From positions 4,726,505-4,790,504 of the forward strand of contig NZ_CP132359.1 in the NCBI RefSeq assembly GCF_030758975.1: DNA of 64,000 nucleotides, in the 5' to 3' direction. Both the position numbers and the translations under genes were made by a program. Below are positions 8,197 through 17,641 of this stretch, one piece after another. The DNA comes from Bosea beijingensis. Lineage in GTDB: Bacteria > Pseudomonadota > Alphaproteobacteria > Rhizobiales > Beijerinckiaceae. Numbering within the stretch: the first letter of the stretch is position 1; every line of letters starts with the position of its first letter. The notes under the pieces are model-generated. The model worked only from the letters and a program-made list of their open reading frames with translations. It was not told the DNA's origin and did no database searches.

Positions 8197-9723
8197 ATGC
8201 AAGACTACATCCGCAAGATCATCGGGGCGCGCGTCTACGACGTCGCGATCGAAAGCCCGCTCGACCCGCTGCCGCGATTGTCCGCGCGCATCGGCGGCAG
8301 CGCCCTGCTGAAGCGCGAGGACCTGCAGCCGGTCTTCTCGTTCAAGCTGCGCGGCGCCTACAACAAGATCGCCGGGCTCACCGCGGTCGAGGCCGAGCGC
8401 GGCGTGATCTGCGCCTCGGCCGGCAACCATGCACAGGGCGTGGCGCTGGCGGCGAAGAAGCTCGGCATCAAGGCAACCATCGTGATGCCGCGCACCACGC
8501 CGGACATCAAGGTGCAGGCCGTGCGCAGCATGGGCGGACGCGTCGTGCTGCATGGCGAGAATTTCGACGAGGCCTATGGCCATGCCCGCAAGCTCGAAGC
8601 CGAGAAGGGGCTGACCTTCGTCCACCCCTATGACGATCCGGACGTGATCGCCGGCCAGGGCACGGTCGGCATGGAAATCCTGCGCCAGCATTCCGAGCCG
8701 ATCGAGGCGATCTTCGTGCCGATCGGCGGCGGCGGGCTCGCGGCCGGGGTCGCGGTCTACGCGAAATTCCTGCGCCCTGAGATCAAGGTGATCGGCGTCG
8801 AGCCGGAGGACGCCGCCTCCATGGCCGGCGCCATCGCGGCGGGGAAGCGCGTCGTGCTCGATCAGGTCGGGCTCTTCGCCGACGGCGTCGCCGTGCGGCA
8901 GGCCGGCGAGGAGACGTTCAGGCTCTGCCGCGAATTGCTCGACGAGGTCGTCATCGTCTCGACCGACGAGATCTGCGCGGCGGTGAAGGACATCTTCGAG
9001 GATACCCGCGCCATCGCCGAGCCTTCGGGCGCTGTCAGCCTCGCCGGCCTGAAGGCCTATGCGGCGCGCGAGCCCAAGCGCACCGGCGCGCTGATCGCGA
9101 TCAACAGCGGCGCCAACATGAATTTCGACCGGTTGCGCCATATCGCCGAGCGGGCCGAGATCGGTGAGCACCGCGAGGCGCTGCTGGCGGTGACCATCCC
9201 CGAAAGGCCCGGTGCCTACCGCGCCTTCATCGAACTGCTCGGCCGGCGCGCGATCACCGAGTTCAACTACCGCTATTCCGATCCGAAGGCGGCGCGCATC
9301 TTCGTTGGTGTGCAGCTCTCCGAGGGCGATGCCGAGAAACGCCAGATCATCGCGATGCTCTCCGAGCACGGCTATCCCGTGCTCGACATGAGCGACAACG
9401 AGCTTGCGAAGCTGCATATCCGCTACATGGTCGGCGGCAAGGCGCCGGGGCTCGGCGACGAATTGATCTTCCGCTTCCAGTTCCCGGAGCGGCCGGGCGC
9501 GCTGCTGAAGTTCCTCAACAGCCTCTCGGCCGACTGGAACATCTCGCTGTTCCATTACCGCAATCACGGCGCCGATTACGGGCGCATCCTCGCCGGCATC
9601 CAGATCCCGCCTTCCCAGCGCGGCCAGCTCGCCAAGCGGCTCGATGCGCTCGGCTATCCCTATTGGAGCGAGAGTGACAACCCGGCCTATCTGTCCTTCC
9701 TGGCGGAGATGCCGGCGCCGTGA
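8197..9723 (+). CDS. ilvA: Threonine ammonia-lyase (biosynthetic type)
   Basis: PLP enzyme converting threonine to 2-oxobutyrate and ammonia, first step of isoleucine synthesis. The 508-residue protein has the PLP lysine at Lys50 in [11 protein letters not shown], the [10 protein letters not shown] substrate loop, the phosphate-binding GGGGLAAG near residue 177, and two C-terminal ACT-like modules, each opening with a PERPGA motif (about 340 and 430). The two regulatory modules mark the long, isoleucine-inhibited biosynthetic form. ATG at 8197 is the natural start; the longer open frame upstream is antisense to the divergent gamma-glutamyltransferase-like gene. Next gene, a LysR regulator, starts 19 bases downstream. 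Confidence 0.95.
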   Translation: MQDYIRKIIGARVYDVAIESPLDPLPRLSARIGGSALLKREDLQPVFSFKLRGAYNKIAGLTAVEAERGVICASAGNHAQGVALAAKKLGIKATIVMPRTTPDIKVQAVRSMGGRVVLHGENFDEAYGHARKLEAEKGLTFVHPYDDPDVIAGQGTVGMEILRQHSEPIEAIFVPIGGGGLAAGVAVYAKFLRPEIKVIGVEPEDAASMAGAIAAGKRVVLDQVGLFADGVAVRQAGEETFRLCRELLDEVVIVSTDEICAAVKDIFEDTRAIAEPSGAVSLAGLKAYAAREPKRTGALIAINSGANMNFDRLRHIAERAEIGEHREALLAVTIPERPGAYRAFIELLGRRAITEFNYRYSDPKAARIFVGVQLSEGDAEKRQIIAMLSEHGYPVLDMSDNELAKLHIRYMVGGKAPGLGDELIFRFQFPERPGALLKFLNSLSADWNISLFHYRNHGADYGRILAGIQIPPSQRGQLAKRLDALGYPYWSESDNPAYLSFLAEMPAP

Positions 9724-9742
9724 AACGGCTTAAGGTGCAAGC

Positions 9743-10621
9743 ATGACGCTCGAACAGCTTCGCATCTTCGTCGCCGTCGCCGAACGCGAGCATCTGACGC
9801 AAGGCGCGCGCGCCCTCCATCTCACGCAATCGGCCGTGAGCTCCGCGATCACGACGCTGGAGGCGCGCTATGCGACGAAGCTGTTCGACCGAATCGGCCG
9901 GCGCATCGCCCTGACCGAGGCCGGGAAGCTCTTCCTGATCGAGGCCCGCGCCGTGCTGGCACGGGCGACGGCAGCGGAAGCGGTGCTCTCCGACCTCTCG
10001 GGGCTGGCACGCGGCTCGCTTGCGCTGATGGCGAGCCAGACCGTGGCGAATTACTGGCTGCCGCCGCTGATCCAGCGCTTTCGCCGCGAGCATCCCGGCA
10101 TCACCGTCTCGCTCGCTCTCGGCAACACGGAGACGGTCAGCGCCGCGATCCATGACGGCGGAGCTGATCTCGGCTTCATCGAGGGCGAGATCGATGACCC
10201 GGCGCTGGCGATGACCGAGGTCGACGAGGACGAACTCGTCATCGTCGTGCCGACCGGTCATCCCTGGGCCAAGGCGGCCCCTTCCGCTGCCGAATTGCAG
10301 CAAGGCGCGTGGGTCCTGCGCGAACCGGGCTCGGGAACGCGCGCCATGTTCGAGGCGGCACTGCCGGGACTCGGTCTCGCCGCGAACGGTCTCTCCGTGG
10401 CGCTGGAATTGCCATCCAACGAGGCGATCTGCGCCGCCGTTGCGTCCGGCGCCGGGGCGACGGCAATTTCGCGGCTCGTCGCCGCCAACGCGATCGCAGC
10501 CGGGCGGCTCGCGACCGTGGCGTTGCCGCTGCCGAAGCGCCGCTTCCTCGCTTTGCGCCATAGGGAACGCTATCTCGCCAAGGCGGCGGCGGCGTTCCTC
10601 GCGCTTTGTCAGACTGGCTGA
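9743..10621 (+). CDS. LysR-family transcriptional regulator
   Basis: DNA-binding regulator of 292 residues. The N-terminal winged helix-turn-helix (MTLEQLRIFVAVAEREHLTQ to about residue 60) is followed by a linker helix and a periplasmic-binding-fold effector domain starting near LMASQTVANYWLPPL. The sequence resembles the CysB/YeiE-like branch (QSAVSSAITTLE, FDRIGRRIALTEAG). It follows ilvA by 19 bases and converges with the ornithine cyclodeaminase gene, three bases apart. No target can be assigned; its position after ilvA may be coincidental. Confidence 0.92.
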   Translation: MTLEQLRIFVAVAEREHLTQGARALHLTQSAVSSAITTLEARYATKLFDRIGRRIALTEAGKLFLIEARAVLARATAAEAVLSDLSGLARGSLALMASQTVANYWLPPLIQRFRREHPGITVSLALGNTETVSAAIHDGGADLGFIEGEIDDPALAMTEVDEDELVIVVPTGHPWAKAAPSAAELQQGAWVLREPGSGTRAMFEAALPGLGLAANGLSVALELPSNEAICAAVASGAGATAISRLVAANAIAAGRLATVALPLPKRRFLALRHRERYLAKAAAAFLALCQTG

Positions 10622-10624
10622 AGC

Positions 10625-11683
10625 TCAGGCTGCCGCAGCAGCGCCCGGCGCGGCGCGCATCAGCATGCCGAAGAGATCGCGGGAATCGTCGGGATCGGCG
10701 ATCAGATCGAGATCGACATAGGTGCCGGCCCCGCGGATGCGCTCATAGACATAACGCAGAGCCGAAAAGTCCTCGATCGCGAAGCCGACCGAGTCGAACA
10801 TCGTGATCTGGCGGGTATCGGTGCGGCCCTGAGCCGCCCCCGTGATGACCTTCCAGAGCTCCTCGACCGGATGATCGGCGTCGAGCTGCTGGATGTCGCC
10901 CTCGATGCGGGTCTGCGGCGGATACTCGACGAAGATCGAGGAGCGCAGCAGCACGTCGCGGTGGATCTCGGTCTTGCCGGGACAGTCGCCACCGACCGCG
11001 TTGATATGGATGCCGGCGCCGACCATGTTGTCGGTCAGGATCGTCGCGTACTGCTTGTCCGCCGTGACGGTGGTGACGATCTCGGCGCCCTCGACCGCTT
11101 CCATCGCGGTGGCGCAGCGGGTGATCCTGAAACCATGGCGGGCGAGATTGCGGGCGCATTTCTCTGTCGCGGCCGGATCGACATCGTAAAGCCTGAGGTT
11201 CTCGATGCCGAGGATCGCGCGGAAGGCGAAGGCCTGGAACTCGGACTGCGCGCCGTTGCCGATGATCGCCATGGCCGCGGCGTTCTTCGGCGCGAGGTGC
11301 TTGGCCGCCACCGCCGACATCGCCGCGGTGCGCAAAGCCGTCAGGATGGTCATCTCGGAGAGCAGCACGGGATAGCCGGTCGCGACATCCGAGAGCAGGC
11401 CGAAGGCGGTGACCGTCTGGAGGCCTGCCTTCATGTTCTTGGGGTGGCCGTTGACGTATTTGAAGCCGTAGAGCTTGCCGTCGCTGGTCGGCATCAGTTC
11501 GATCACGCCTTCGAGGCTGTGCGAGGCGATGCGCGGCGTCTTGTCGAATATCTCCCAGCGCCGGAAATCGTCCTCGATATAAACAGCGATCTCGGACAGC
11601 ATCCGCTCGATACCGATCGCATGGACCAGCTTCATCATGTGGTCGACGCTGACGAAAGGCACGACGTTGAGCTGCTGAATCAT
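10625..11683 (-). CDS. ocd: Ornithine cyclodeaminase
   Basis: NAD-dependent lyase converting L-ornithine to L-proline and ammonia. The 352-residue protein has the family's ALRTAAMSAVAAKHLAP substrate segment, the IIGNGAQSEFQ nucleotide motif, IVTTVTADKQ, and HINAVGGDCPGKTE. The longer ornithine cyclodeaminase form (about 350 residues, as in Pseudomonas and Agrobacterium) fits better than short mu-crystallin-like homologs. Start at 11683 (MIQQLNVVPF) is chosen because the upstream extension reads into the divergent promoter. The divergent Lrp-type gene 128 bases away is the likely regulator, giving control by ornithine, proline or a related amino acid (inferred). Confidence 0.92.
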   Translation of the reverse strand: MIQQLNVVPFVSVDHMMKLVHAIGIERMLSEIAVYIEDDFRRWEIFDKTPRIASHSLEGVIELMPTSDGKLYGFKYVNGHPKNMKAGLQTVTAFGLLSDVATGYPVLLSEMTILTALRTAAMSAVAAKHLAPKNAAAMAIIGNGAQSEFQAFAFRAILGIENLRLYDVDPAATEKCARNLARHGFRITRCATAMEAVEGAEIVTTVTADKQYATILTDNMVGAGIHINAVGGDCPGKTEIHRDVLLRSSIFVEYPPQTRIEGDIQQLDADHPVEELWKVITGAAQGRTDTRQITMFDSVGFAIEDFSALRYVYERIRGAGTYVDLDLIADPDDSRDLFGMLMRAAPGAAAAA

Positions 11684-11778
11684 GGTTCCCCACGCTGTTC
11701 TCGTTGAAGGAGCCATTGTCCTCGTTTTCAACGGTAGGCGAAAGAAGCCAAAACGACCAGATCGGGAGCAAGATTGAT

Positions 11779-11807
11779 CGAAATGGCAAAGTGATCTATC
11801 CATTTCG
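11779..11807. promoter_or_regulatory. Candidate Lrp-type operator between ocd and its regulator
   Basis: CGAAATGG (11779-11786) and CCATTTCG (11800-11807) are perfect inverted repeats with 13 bases between them. The dyad ends five bases before the start codon of the Lrp-family gene and lies within its divergent intergenic region with ocd. Position and symmetry suit an autoregulated Lrp/AsnC site. Confidence 0.55.
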
Positions 11808-11811
11808 GACA

Positions 11812-12249
11812 ATGGACGATCTCGACCGCAAGCTCATCACCCTGCTGCGCCATGACGGGCGGCGCAGCATCTCCGACCTCGCCGCCGATCTCGGCCTGAC
11901 CCGCGCGACGGTGCGCGCGCGATTGGAGAAGCTGGAGCAATCCGGCGAGATCATCGGCTTCACCGTGATCCTGCGCTCGGATGCGATCGACCTGCCCGTG
12001 CGCGGCATCACCATGATCGAGATCGCCGGGCAGGCGGCGGATTCGGTGATCGACGCGCTCTCGGGCTTCACCGAGGTTTCCAGCATCCACACGACCAACG
12101 GCAACTGGGACCTGGTGGTCGAGCTCGGCACCTCCGACCTGATCGCCTTCGACCAGGTGCTCCGGCGCATCCGCATGATCCCCGGCGTCACCAACAGCGA
12201 GACCAGTCTGCTGCTGGCGACGCCGCGCAGCGTCAAAGCGCGGCTATAG
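11812..12249 (+). CDS. Lrp/AsnC-family regulator next to ocd
   Basis: Amino-acid-responsive regulator of 145 residues. The helix-turn-helix is at residues 2-60 (MDDLDRKLITLLRHDGR, then RRSISDLAADLGLTRATVRA), followed by an RAM/Lrp ligand domain with IHTTNGNWDLVVEL and FDQVLRRIRMIPGV. ATG at 11812 matches the normal Lrp N-terminus; upstream in-frame codons overlap the inverted-repeat operator. Divergent from ocd, the usual arrangement for an Lrp regulator of amino-acid catabolism. No effector can be read from sequence. Confidence 0.93.
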   Translation: MDDLDRKLITLLRHDGRRSISDLAADLGLTRATVRARLEKLEQSGEIIGFTVILRSDAIDLPVRGITMIEIAGQAADSVIDALSGFTEVSSIHTTNGNWDLVVELGTSDLIAFDQVLRRIRMIPGVTNSETSLLLATPRSVKARL

Positions 12250-12498
12250 CCTCCACAAGAAGCGCCGCTGCATGGCGGCCATCCGTAAAAGCGGCGCGGC
12301 GCCCCGTGACAGGCGCGCATCCGCCCCCTAACGTTATGTCTCGTCAGATACGGCGTTGGTGGCGGCCGGCGATGCATGATCGCGCAGGGCCGCCTTTCGC
12401 TTGGACATCGACAGTTCCCGCCCCGGGACTTGGACGATCGGCCGCTTTCCGGCGGATCGTGTGCGCCCTGGGCCAAGACGAAGGCAGGAGACCAGACC

Positions 12499-13929
12499 AT
12501 GGCACATGAGCTCGAATTCTATATCGATGGCCAATGGGTGAAGCCGTCGGGCAATCGCACGCTCGGCGTGGTCGATCCGTCGAACGAGGAAGTCTTCGCC
12601 ACGATCGCGCTCGGCGAGCAGGCCGATGTCGACAAAGCCGTCGCCGCCGCCCGCGCCGCCTTCCCGGCGTTTGCCGCGACCTCCAAGGCCGATCGCCTCG
12701 CCCTGATGCGCCGCCTCGCCGAGGCCTACAAGAAGCGCTACGACGACATCGCCAACATCCTCTCGCGCGAAATGGGCGCGCCGAAGGAACTGGCGCACCG
12801 CTCGCAGGCGGCGATGGGCACCGCCCATCTCGCCAAGATGATCGAGACGCTCGAAAACTTCGAGTTCGAAGAGCTGCGCGGCACCACCCTGATCGCCAAG
12901 GAGCCGATCGGCGTCGTCGGCATGATCACGCCGTGGAACTGGCCGCTCAACCAGATCATGTGCAAGGTCGCGCCCGCGCTAGCCGCCGGCTGCACCATGG
13001 TGCTGAAGCCCTCCGAGATCGCGCCGCTCAACGCCATCATCTTCGCCGAGGCGATGGAAGAGGCCGGCGTGCCGAAGGGCGTGTTCAATCTCATCAACGG
13101 CGACGGCCCGACGGTCGGCGAAGCGATCTCGCGTCATCCCGGCGTCGACATGGTGTCGTTCACCGGCTCGACCCGCGCCGGCATCCTCGTCGCCAAGGCG
13201 GCGGCGGATACCGTCAAGCGCGTGCATCAGGAGCTCGGCGGCAAGTCGGCCAACATCATCCTGGACGATGCCGACCTGAAGAAGTCGGTGAAGCTCGGCG
13301 TCGAGAGCGTGATGCGCAACTCCGGCCAGTCCTGCAACGCGCCGACCCGGATGTTCGTGCCGGAGAAGCTGCATGAGGAAGCGCTCGCCATCGCCAAGCA
13401 GGTCGCCGAGCCGCTCAAGGTCGGCGCTCCCTCCGCCGACGGAGTGTTCCTCGGCCCGGTCGTGAGCGAGGCGCAGTTCGAGAAGGTCCAGCGCCTGATC
13501 GAGGCCGGCATCAAGGAAGGCGCGACGCTGGTTACCGGCGGCGCGGGCCGCCCGGAAGGCCTGAACCGCGGCTACTATGTCCGCCCGACCGTGTTCGGCG
13601 GCGTCACCGACGACATGACGATCGCCCGCGAGGAGATCTTCGGCCCCGTGCTGTCGATCCTGCCCTACAAGAGCGAGGACGAGGTCGTCTCGCGCGCCAA
13701 CGACACGCCTTACGGCCTGGCGTCCTATGTCCAGTCCGGCTCGCAGGAGCGCGCCCGCAAGGTCGCCTCGCAGATGCGCTCGGGCAATGTCTACATCAAC
13801 TACCCGGCCTGGGACGCCGGCGCACCCTTCGGCGGCTACAAGCAGTCCGGCAACGGCCGCGAATATGCCGGCTTCGGCCTCGAGGAGTTCTTGGAGATCA
13901 AGGGCACGGTCGGTTACGCCGCGGCCTGA
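12499..13929 (+). CDS. NAD(P)-dependent aldehyde dehydrogenase
   Basis: Oxidises an aldehyde to the carboxylic acid; 476 residues, typical for the ALDH superfamily. Catalytic Cys279 is in GQSCNAPTR and general-base Glu245 in QELGGKSAN; the cofactor segment ITPWNWPLNQ and VSFTGST are intact, and EIFGPVL and PFGGYKQSGNGRE close the family pattern. Substrate is not evident: close families include betaine-aldehyde and broad aliphatic aldehyde dehydrogenases. Monocistronic: a strong terminator follows and the aldo/keto reductase gene begins only after it. Confidence 0.93.
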   Translation: MAHELEFYIDGQWVKPSGNRTLGVVDPSNEEVFATIALGEQADVDKAVAAARAAFPAFAATSKADRLALMRRLAEAYKKRYDDIANILSREMGAPKELAHRSQAAMGTAHLAKMIETLENFEFEELRGTTLIAKEPIGVVGMITPWNWPLNQIMCKVAPALAAGCTMVLKPSEIAPLNAIIFAEAMEEAGVPKGVFNLINGDGPTVGEAISRHPGVDMVSFTGSTRAGILVAKAAADTVKRVHQELGGKSANIILDDADLKKSVKLGVESVMRNSGQSCNAPTRMFVPEKLHEEALAIAKQVAEPLKVGAPSADGVFLGPVVSEAQFEKVQRLIEAGIKEGATLVTGGAGRPEGLNRGYYVRPTVFGGVTDDMTIAREEIFGPVLSILPYKSEDEVVSRANDTPYGLASYVQSGSQERARKVASQMRSGNVYINYPAWDAGAPFGGYKQSGNGREYAGFGLEEFLEIKGTVGYAAA

Positions 13930-13954
13930 TCGAATAGCGATCCGAAGACGACGA

Positions 13955-13990
13955 GGCCCGGTGGACCAAACGCCACCGGGCCTTCATTTT
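13955..13990 (+). terminator. Intrinsic terminator after aldehyde dehydrogenase
   Basis: GGCCCGGTGG (13955-13964) pairs perfectly with CCACCGGGCC (13973-13982) around an 8-base loop and is followed by TTCATTTT. It lies 25 bases after the aldehyde dehydrogenase stop codon. Confidence 0.85.
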
Positions 13991-14023
13991 ATGCCCGTTT
14001 CAATCGATTGAGAGGCCTGAGCC

Positions 14024-15046
14024 ATGGTCAATCCGAACCGCTATGACGCGATGCGCTATAACCGCTGCGGCCGCAGCGGATTGATGCTGCCGGCGCTCTC
14101 GCTCGGCCTCTGGCAGAATTTCGGCGAGACCGGCCAACACGCCAACATGCGCGAGATCTGCCGCACGGCCTTCGATCTCGGCATCACCCATTTCGACCTC
14201 GCCAATAATTACGGGCCGCCCCCCGGCTCGGCCGAGACCGCCTTTGGCGAAATCCTCCGCCAGGACTTCACCGGCTATCGCGACGAACTGGTGATCTCGA
14301 CCAAGGCCGGCTACCGGATGTGGCCCGGCCCCTATGGCGAATGGGGCAGCCGCAAATACCTGATCTCCAGCCTCGACCAGAGCCTGAAGCGGATGAAGCT
14401 CGACTATGTCGACATCTTCTATTCGCATCGCTTCGACCCGAACATGCCGCTGGAGGAGACGATGGGCGCGCTCGACGCCATCGTGCGCCAGGGCAAGGCG
14501 CTCTATGTCGGCCTCTCCTCCTACAATGCGAAGCGCACGCAGGAGGCGGTCGCCATCCTGCGCCGGCTCGGCACGCCCTGCCTGATCCACCAGCCGAGCT
14601 ATTCGATGCTCAATCGCTGGATCGAGCAGGACCGTCTGCTCGACACGCTCGACGCGGAAGGCATCGGCTCGATCGTGTTCTCGCCGCTGGCGCAGGGCAT
14701 GCTGACCGACAAATATCTCAAGGGCGTGCCGGCCGGCAGCCGCGCCGACAAGAAGGCACCGTCCTTCCGCGACGGCTTTCTCAGCGAAGGCAATCTCAGG
14801 AGCATCGCGGCGCTGAACGAGATCGCGGCGGCACGTGGCCAGAGCCTCGCACAGATGGCAATCGCCTGGGTGCTGCGCGGCGGGCGCGTGACCTCGGCAC
14901 TGATCGGCGCGAGCCGGCCGGAGCAGGTCACGGACTGCGTCGCGGCGCTGAAGAACGCGGAATTCTCGGCCGAGGAGTTGGCCGCGATCGACAAGCATGC
15001 CGTCGATGGCGGGATCAATATCTGGGCGGCTTCGGCGGAGCGGTAA
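14024..15046 (+). CDS. Aldo/keto reductase, L-glyceraldehyde-3-phosphate reductase type
   Basis: NADPH-dependent (beta/alpha)8 reductase of 340 residues. Catalytic Asp58 and Tyr63 are in HFDLANNYGPPPGSAE, the lysine in ISTKAGYRMWPGPYG, and the histidine in FYSHRFDP. The WPGPYGEWGSRKYL insertion and the C-terminal WVLRGGRVTSALIGAS match the YghZ/Gpr-MgrA branch, which reduces L-glyceraldehyde 3-phosphate and methylglyoxal. It stands alone between a terminator and a palindromic repeat. Confidence 0.9.
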   Translation: MVNPNRYDAMRYNRCGRSGLMLPALSLGLWQNFGETGQHANMREICRTAFDLGITHFDLANNYGPPPGSAETAFGEILRQDFTGYRDELVISTKAGYRMWPGPYGEWGSRKYLISSLDQSLKRMKLDYVDIFYSHRFDPNMPLEETMGALDAIVRQGKALYVGLSSYNAKRTQEAVAILRRLGTPCLIHQPSYSMLNRWIEQDRLLDTLDAEGIGSIVFSPLAQGMLTDKYLKGVPAGSRADKKAPSFRDGFLSEGNLRSIAALNEIAAARGQSLAQMAIAWVLRGGRVTSALIGASRPEQVTDCVAALKNAEFSAEELAAIDKHAVDGGINIWAASAER

Positions 15047-15069
15047 GACGCCTCGACTACCTTTCTGCA

Positions 15070-15120
15070 GTCATCCCGGGCGACCGAAGGGCGCGGCTAA
15101 CGCGGCTTGTCTGGGATGAC
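15070..15120. repeat. Palindromic repeat, family 2 (GTCATCCCGG type), copy A
   Basis: Begins GTCATCCCGGGCGACC and ends GTCTGGGATGAC, so the ends are inverted complements around GC-rich, partly self-complementary middle sequence. It lies between the aldo/keto reductase and an Lrp-type gene that converge here. Related copies are at 23441, 40571, 57461 and 63243. Confidence 0.75.
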
Positions 15121-15139
15121 CGACGATGAGAGGCGCGCC

Positions 15140-15628
15140 TCAATCCTCTTCCGACACCGCTGCGATCGGGAGCGCGCTGGAGCGCTTCACCTGTCCCAGC
15201 GCAAAACTCGACTCGATCGAGGCGACGCCGTCAAGGCGCGTGAGCTTGTCCTTGAGAAAGCGCTCATAGGCCGGCAGGTCACGCACCACGATGCGCAGGA
15301 GATAGTCGCGCTGGCCGGTCATCAGGTAGCAATCGACCACCTCGGGCCAGCGCGCCACGGCCTGCGAGAAGCGGTCGAGCTCGTCCTCGCGCTGGCGCTC
15401 CAGCTTGATCGAGACGAAGACGCTGATCGGCAGCCCGACCTTGGTCTGGTCGATGATCGCGGCATAGCCGGTGATCACGCCCGCCTCCTCCAGGATGCGG
15501 ATGCGACGCGCGCAGGGTGAGGCGGACAGGCCCACGCGCTCGGCGAGATCCTGCACCGACAGGCGCGAATTGATCTGCAACTCCGCGATGATCTTGCGGT
15601 CGAGCGCATCGAGGCGCAGGCGTGCCAT
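15140..15628 (-). CDS. Lrp/AsnC-family regulator
   Basis: 162-residue regulator with the Lrp helix-turn-helix (LDALDRKIIAELQINSR, then SVQDLAERVGLSASPCARRI) and the ligand domain (VDCYLMTGQRDYLLRIVV). The SPCARRIRILEEAGVI segment is typical of the Lrp branch that lies near amino-acid or keto-acid genes. Divergent from the MocR-type gene, 151 bases away; no obvious structural-gene partner besides it. Target unknown. Confidence 0.92.
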   Translation of the reverse strand: MARLRLDALDRKIIAELQINSRLSVQDLAERVGLSASPCARRIRILEEAGVITGYAAIIDQTKVGLPISVFVSIKLERQREDELDRFSQAVARWPEVVDCYLMTGQRDYLLRIVVRDLPAYERFLKDKLTRLDGVASIESSFALGQVKRSSALPIAAVSEED

Positions 15629-15762
15629 GCCCTGTCTCCGGTCCCGGCTGAGATCGCTCTATGACAGGAGAGGAAGCCCGCCACCACCGGCATCTCCACC
15701 AAAACAGATGGCAGCGACGGCATGACACTGGCGCGAAGAGGCCGGCCGCGCTATCCGATGCC

Positions 15763-15782
15763 TACAATCCATTGAATGTATG
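15763..15782. promoter_or_regulatory. Imperfect dyad overlapping the MocR-type start
   Basis: TACAAT followed by CC and ATTGAATGTATG. The half-sites ACAAT and ATTG..TATG resemble the stronger dyad at 17642-17671. It spans the first possible start codon (15780), which favours the internal start at 15798 or autoregulation at this site. Confidence 0.35.
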
Positions 15783-17159
15783 GAGTCGAGCTTGGCTATG
15801 GCCGAAAGCGACCAAGCGATCCGCTGGACCAGCCGGCTCGATCCGGCAGCCGGACCGCGCTACCTGCAGATCGTGGCACAGCTCGAACAGGCCGTCGCGA
15901 CCGGGCTGTTGCGGCCGGGCGATCGCCTCCCACCGCAACGCCGGTTGGCCGAGCATCTCGCGGTCGATCTCACCACGGTGACCCGCGCCTTCGGCGAGGC
16001 TCGCGAGCGCGGGCTGATCGATGCCGTGACGGGGCGCGGCTCCTTCATCTCGGCACGGCAGGAGCAGGAAGGCCCGCCGCTCGATCTCAGCATGACGATC
16101 CCGCCGGCGCCGAAAGGCCTGCGGCTGGGCGAACTGATGCAGCGCGGCATCGCCGAAATTCTGGCGCGCAGCGATGCCGACCAGTTGATGAACTATCATG
16201 GCGGTGCGGGCTCGCTGGCCGAGCGCGCGGCCGGAGCTGCCTGGCTTGCGCCTTTGATGGGAACGCTCCCACCACAGCGAATCGCGGTCGTACCGGGAGC
16301 CCAGACGGGGCTCAATGCCTTGCTCTCGCTGCTGGCCCGCCCCGGCGACACGATCCTGACGGAGCCGCTGACCTATCCCGGGCTGATCGGCGCGGCGCGG
16401 CAGCGTGGGCTCGTGATGGCGCCTGTTGCCAGCGATGACGATGGCCCGCTGCCCAAGGCGCTGGACGAAGCCGCGCTGCGCTCCGGGGCGCGACTGTTTG
16501 CCCTGACGCCGACGCTGCAGAACCCAACCTGCATAACCATTCCGGAACAGCGCCGGCAGGAGCTCGTCACTGTTGCCCGCCGACGCGACCTCGTCCTGAT
16601 CGAGGACGACCCCTACAGCCTGCTTGCCGGCGATGCGCCCGCGCCTATGGCCGCCTTGGCGCCGGAGCGCACATGGCATGTCGCGACCTTGTCGAAAGTG
16701 CTGACGCCCGGCCTGCGCACGGCGTTCGTCGTCATGCCGGAAGGGGTAGACGGCGCTCCGTTCCTCGCCGCGCTGCGTTCAACAGCCCTGATGCCCGCGC
16801 CTTTGATGGCGGCGCTGGCCACGCATTGGATCAGGATCGGCACGGCCCGTGACTTGATTGAAGCCGTCCGGCGCGAAGCGGCCGAGCGGCAGTCGCTGGC
16901 ACGGGAGATCTTGCCCGAGACGATGCAGGGACACCCCTATGCCCTGCATGTCTGGCAACCGCTCCCGCCCTATTGGGAGCGCGACAGCCTGATCGAGCGC
17001 GCCCGCGTGGCGGGACTTGGCGTGATGGCCGCCGATGCATTCAGCACGGATGGGAGGGCGCCGGATGCGATCCGGATCGCACTCGGCGCGATCCCGGAAC
17101 GGGCAAGGCTGGCGGAGGCTCTCGGCTTGCTCGCCAGATTGATTCGCGACGGGCGCTGA
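15780..17159 (+). CDS. MocR/PdxR-type GntR regulator with aminotransferase domain
   Basis: A 459-residue fusion of a GntR winged helix (about residues 18-90: PRYLQIVAQLEQAVATGLLR, then PGDRLPPQRRLAEHLAVDLT) to a fold-type I aminotransferase domain. The PLP-binding lysine is Lys306 in TLSKVLTPGLRTAF, and IEDDPYSLLAG carries the usual aspartate/tyrosine pair. Such proteins sense PLP or an amino-acid-PLP adduct and act as regulators rather than enzymes. The first ATG (15780) overlaps a dyad; the ATG at 15798 (MAESDQAIRW) is an equally good start. It converges with a DUF983 gene, 15 bases away, and is divergent from an Lrp regulator. Confidence 0.9.
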   Translation: MESSLAMAESDQAIRWTSRLDPAAGPRYLQIVAQLEQAVATGLLRPGDRLPPQRRLAEHLAVDLTTVTRAFGEARERGLIDAVTGRGSFISARQEQEGPPLDLSMTIPPAPKGLRLGELMQRGIAEILARSDADQLMNYHGGAGSLAERAAGAAWLAPLMGTLPPQRIAVVPGAQTGLNALLSLLARPGDTILTEPLTYPGLIGAARQRGLVMAPVASDDDGPLPKALDEAALRSGARLFALTPTLQNPTCITIPEQRRQELVTVARRRDLVLIEDDPYSLLAGDAPAPMAALAPERTWHVATLSKVLTPGLRTAFVVMPEGVDGAPFLAALRSTALMPAPLMAALATHWIRIGTARDLIEAVRREAAERQSLAREILPETMQGHPYALHVWQPLPPYWERDSLIERARVAGLGVMAADAFSTDGRAPDAIRIALGAIPERARLAEALGLLARLIRDGR

Positions 17160-17174
17160 GCGCGACGGGCCGCC

Positions 17175-17582
17175 TCAGTTCGAGCCGACCGGCTTGTCCT
17201 GCAGCACCGGGCTGGCGAGCCGGCCTTCCTCGGCCTTGTGGAAATATTGCGAGGCGATCAGCCAGCCTTTCAGCGGCTGCAAGGGCGGGATGCAGGTCAG
17301 CAGGATCAGCGGCAGCGTCGTGACCAGATGCACCCAGGTCGGCGGATTGTAGTTCAGTTCCAGCCAGAGCGGGAATGCGACGGCCGGGATGCAGAGGAAC
17401 ATCATCACGAAGAAGGCCGGGCCATCGGCCGGATCGGCGAAGGCGTAGTCCAGGCCGCAATTCTCGCATTTCGGCTTCAGCTTCAGGAAGCCCTCGAACA
17501 TCTTGCCCTGCCCGCAGCGCGGGCAGCGGCCACGCAGGCCGGTCTTGAGCGGAGAGAGTGGCGGCCAATGCTCGCCGGACAT
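17175..17582 (-). CDS. DUF983-family zinc-ribbon membrane protein
   Basis: A 135-residue protein with an N-terminal zinc ribbon (Cys20, Cys23, Cys39, Cys42 in CPRCG and CENCGLDY) followed by two hydrophobic segments (about 55-75 and 83-105). This architecture matches DUF983. In alphaproteobacteria some DUF983 genes lie with cytochrome oxidase genes, but there are none here. A strong dyad lies 60 bases upstream of its start. Function unknown. Confidence 0.88.
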   Translation of the reverse strand: MSGEHWPPLSPLKTGLRGRCPRCGQGKMFEGFLKLKPKCENCGLDYAFADPADGPAFFVMMFLCIPAVAFPLWLELNYNPPTWVHLVTTLPLILLTCIPPLQPLKGWLIASQYFHKAEEGRLASPVLQDKPVGSN

Positions 17583-17641
17583 GGACTGATCTCCTTCAGG
17601 ACGGCGCCGCTCGTTCGGCGTCGTCCCTTCAGATCGCGCTC

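Noticed and set aside
8008..9567. Minus-strand extension of the gamma-glutamyltransferase-like frame to 9567
   Set aside because: It reads antisense through ilvA and has no family similarity; the natural start is at 8007.
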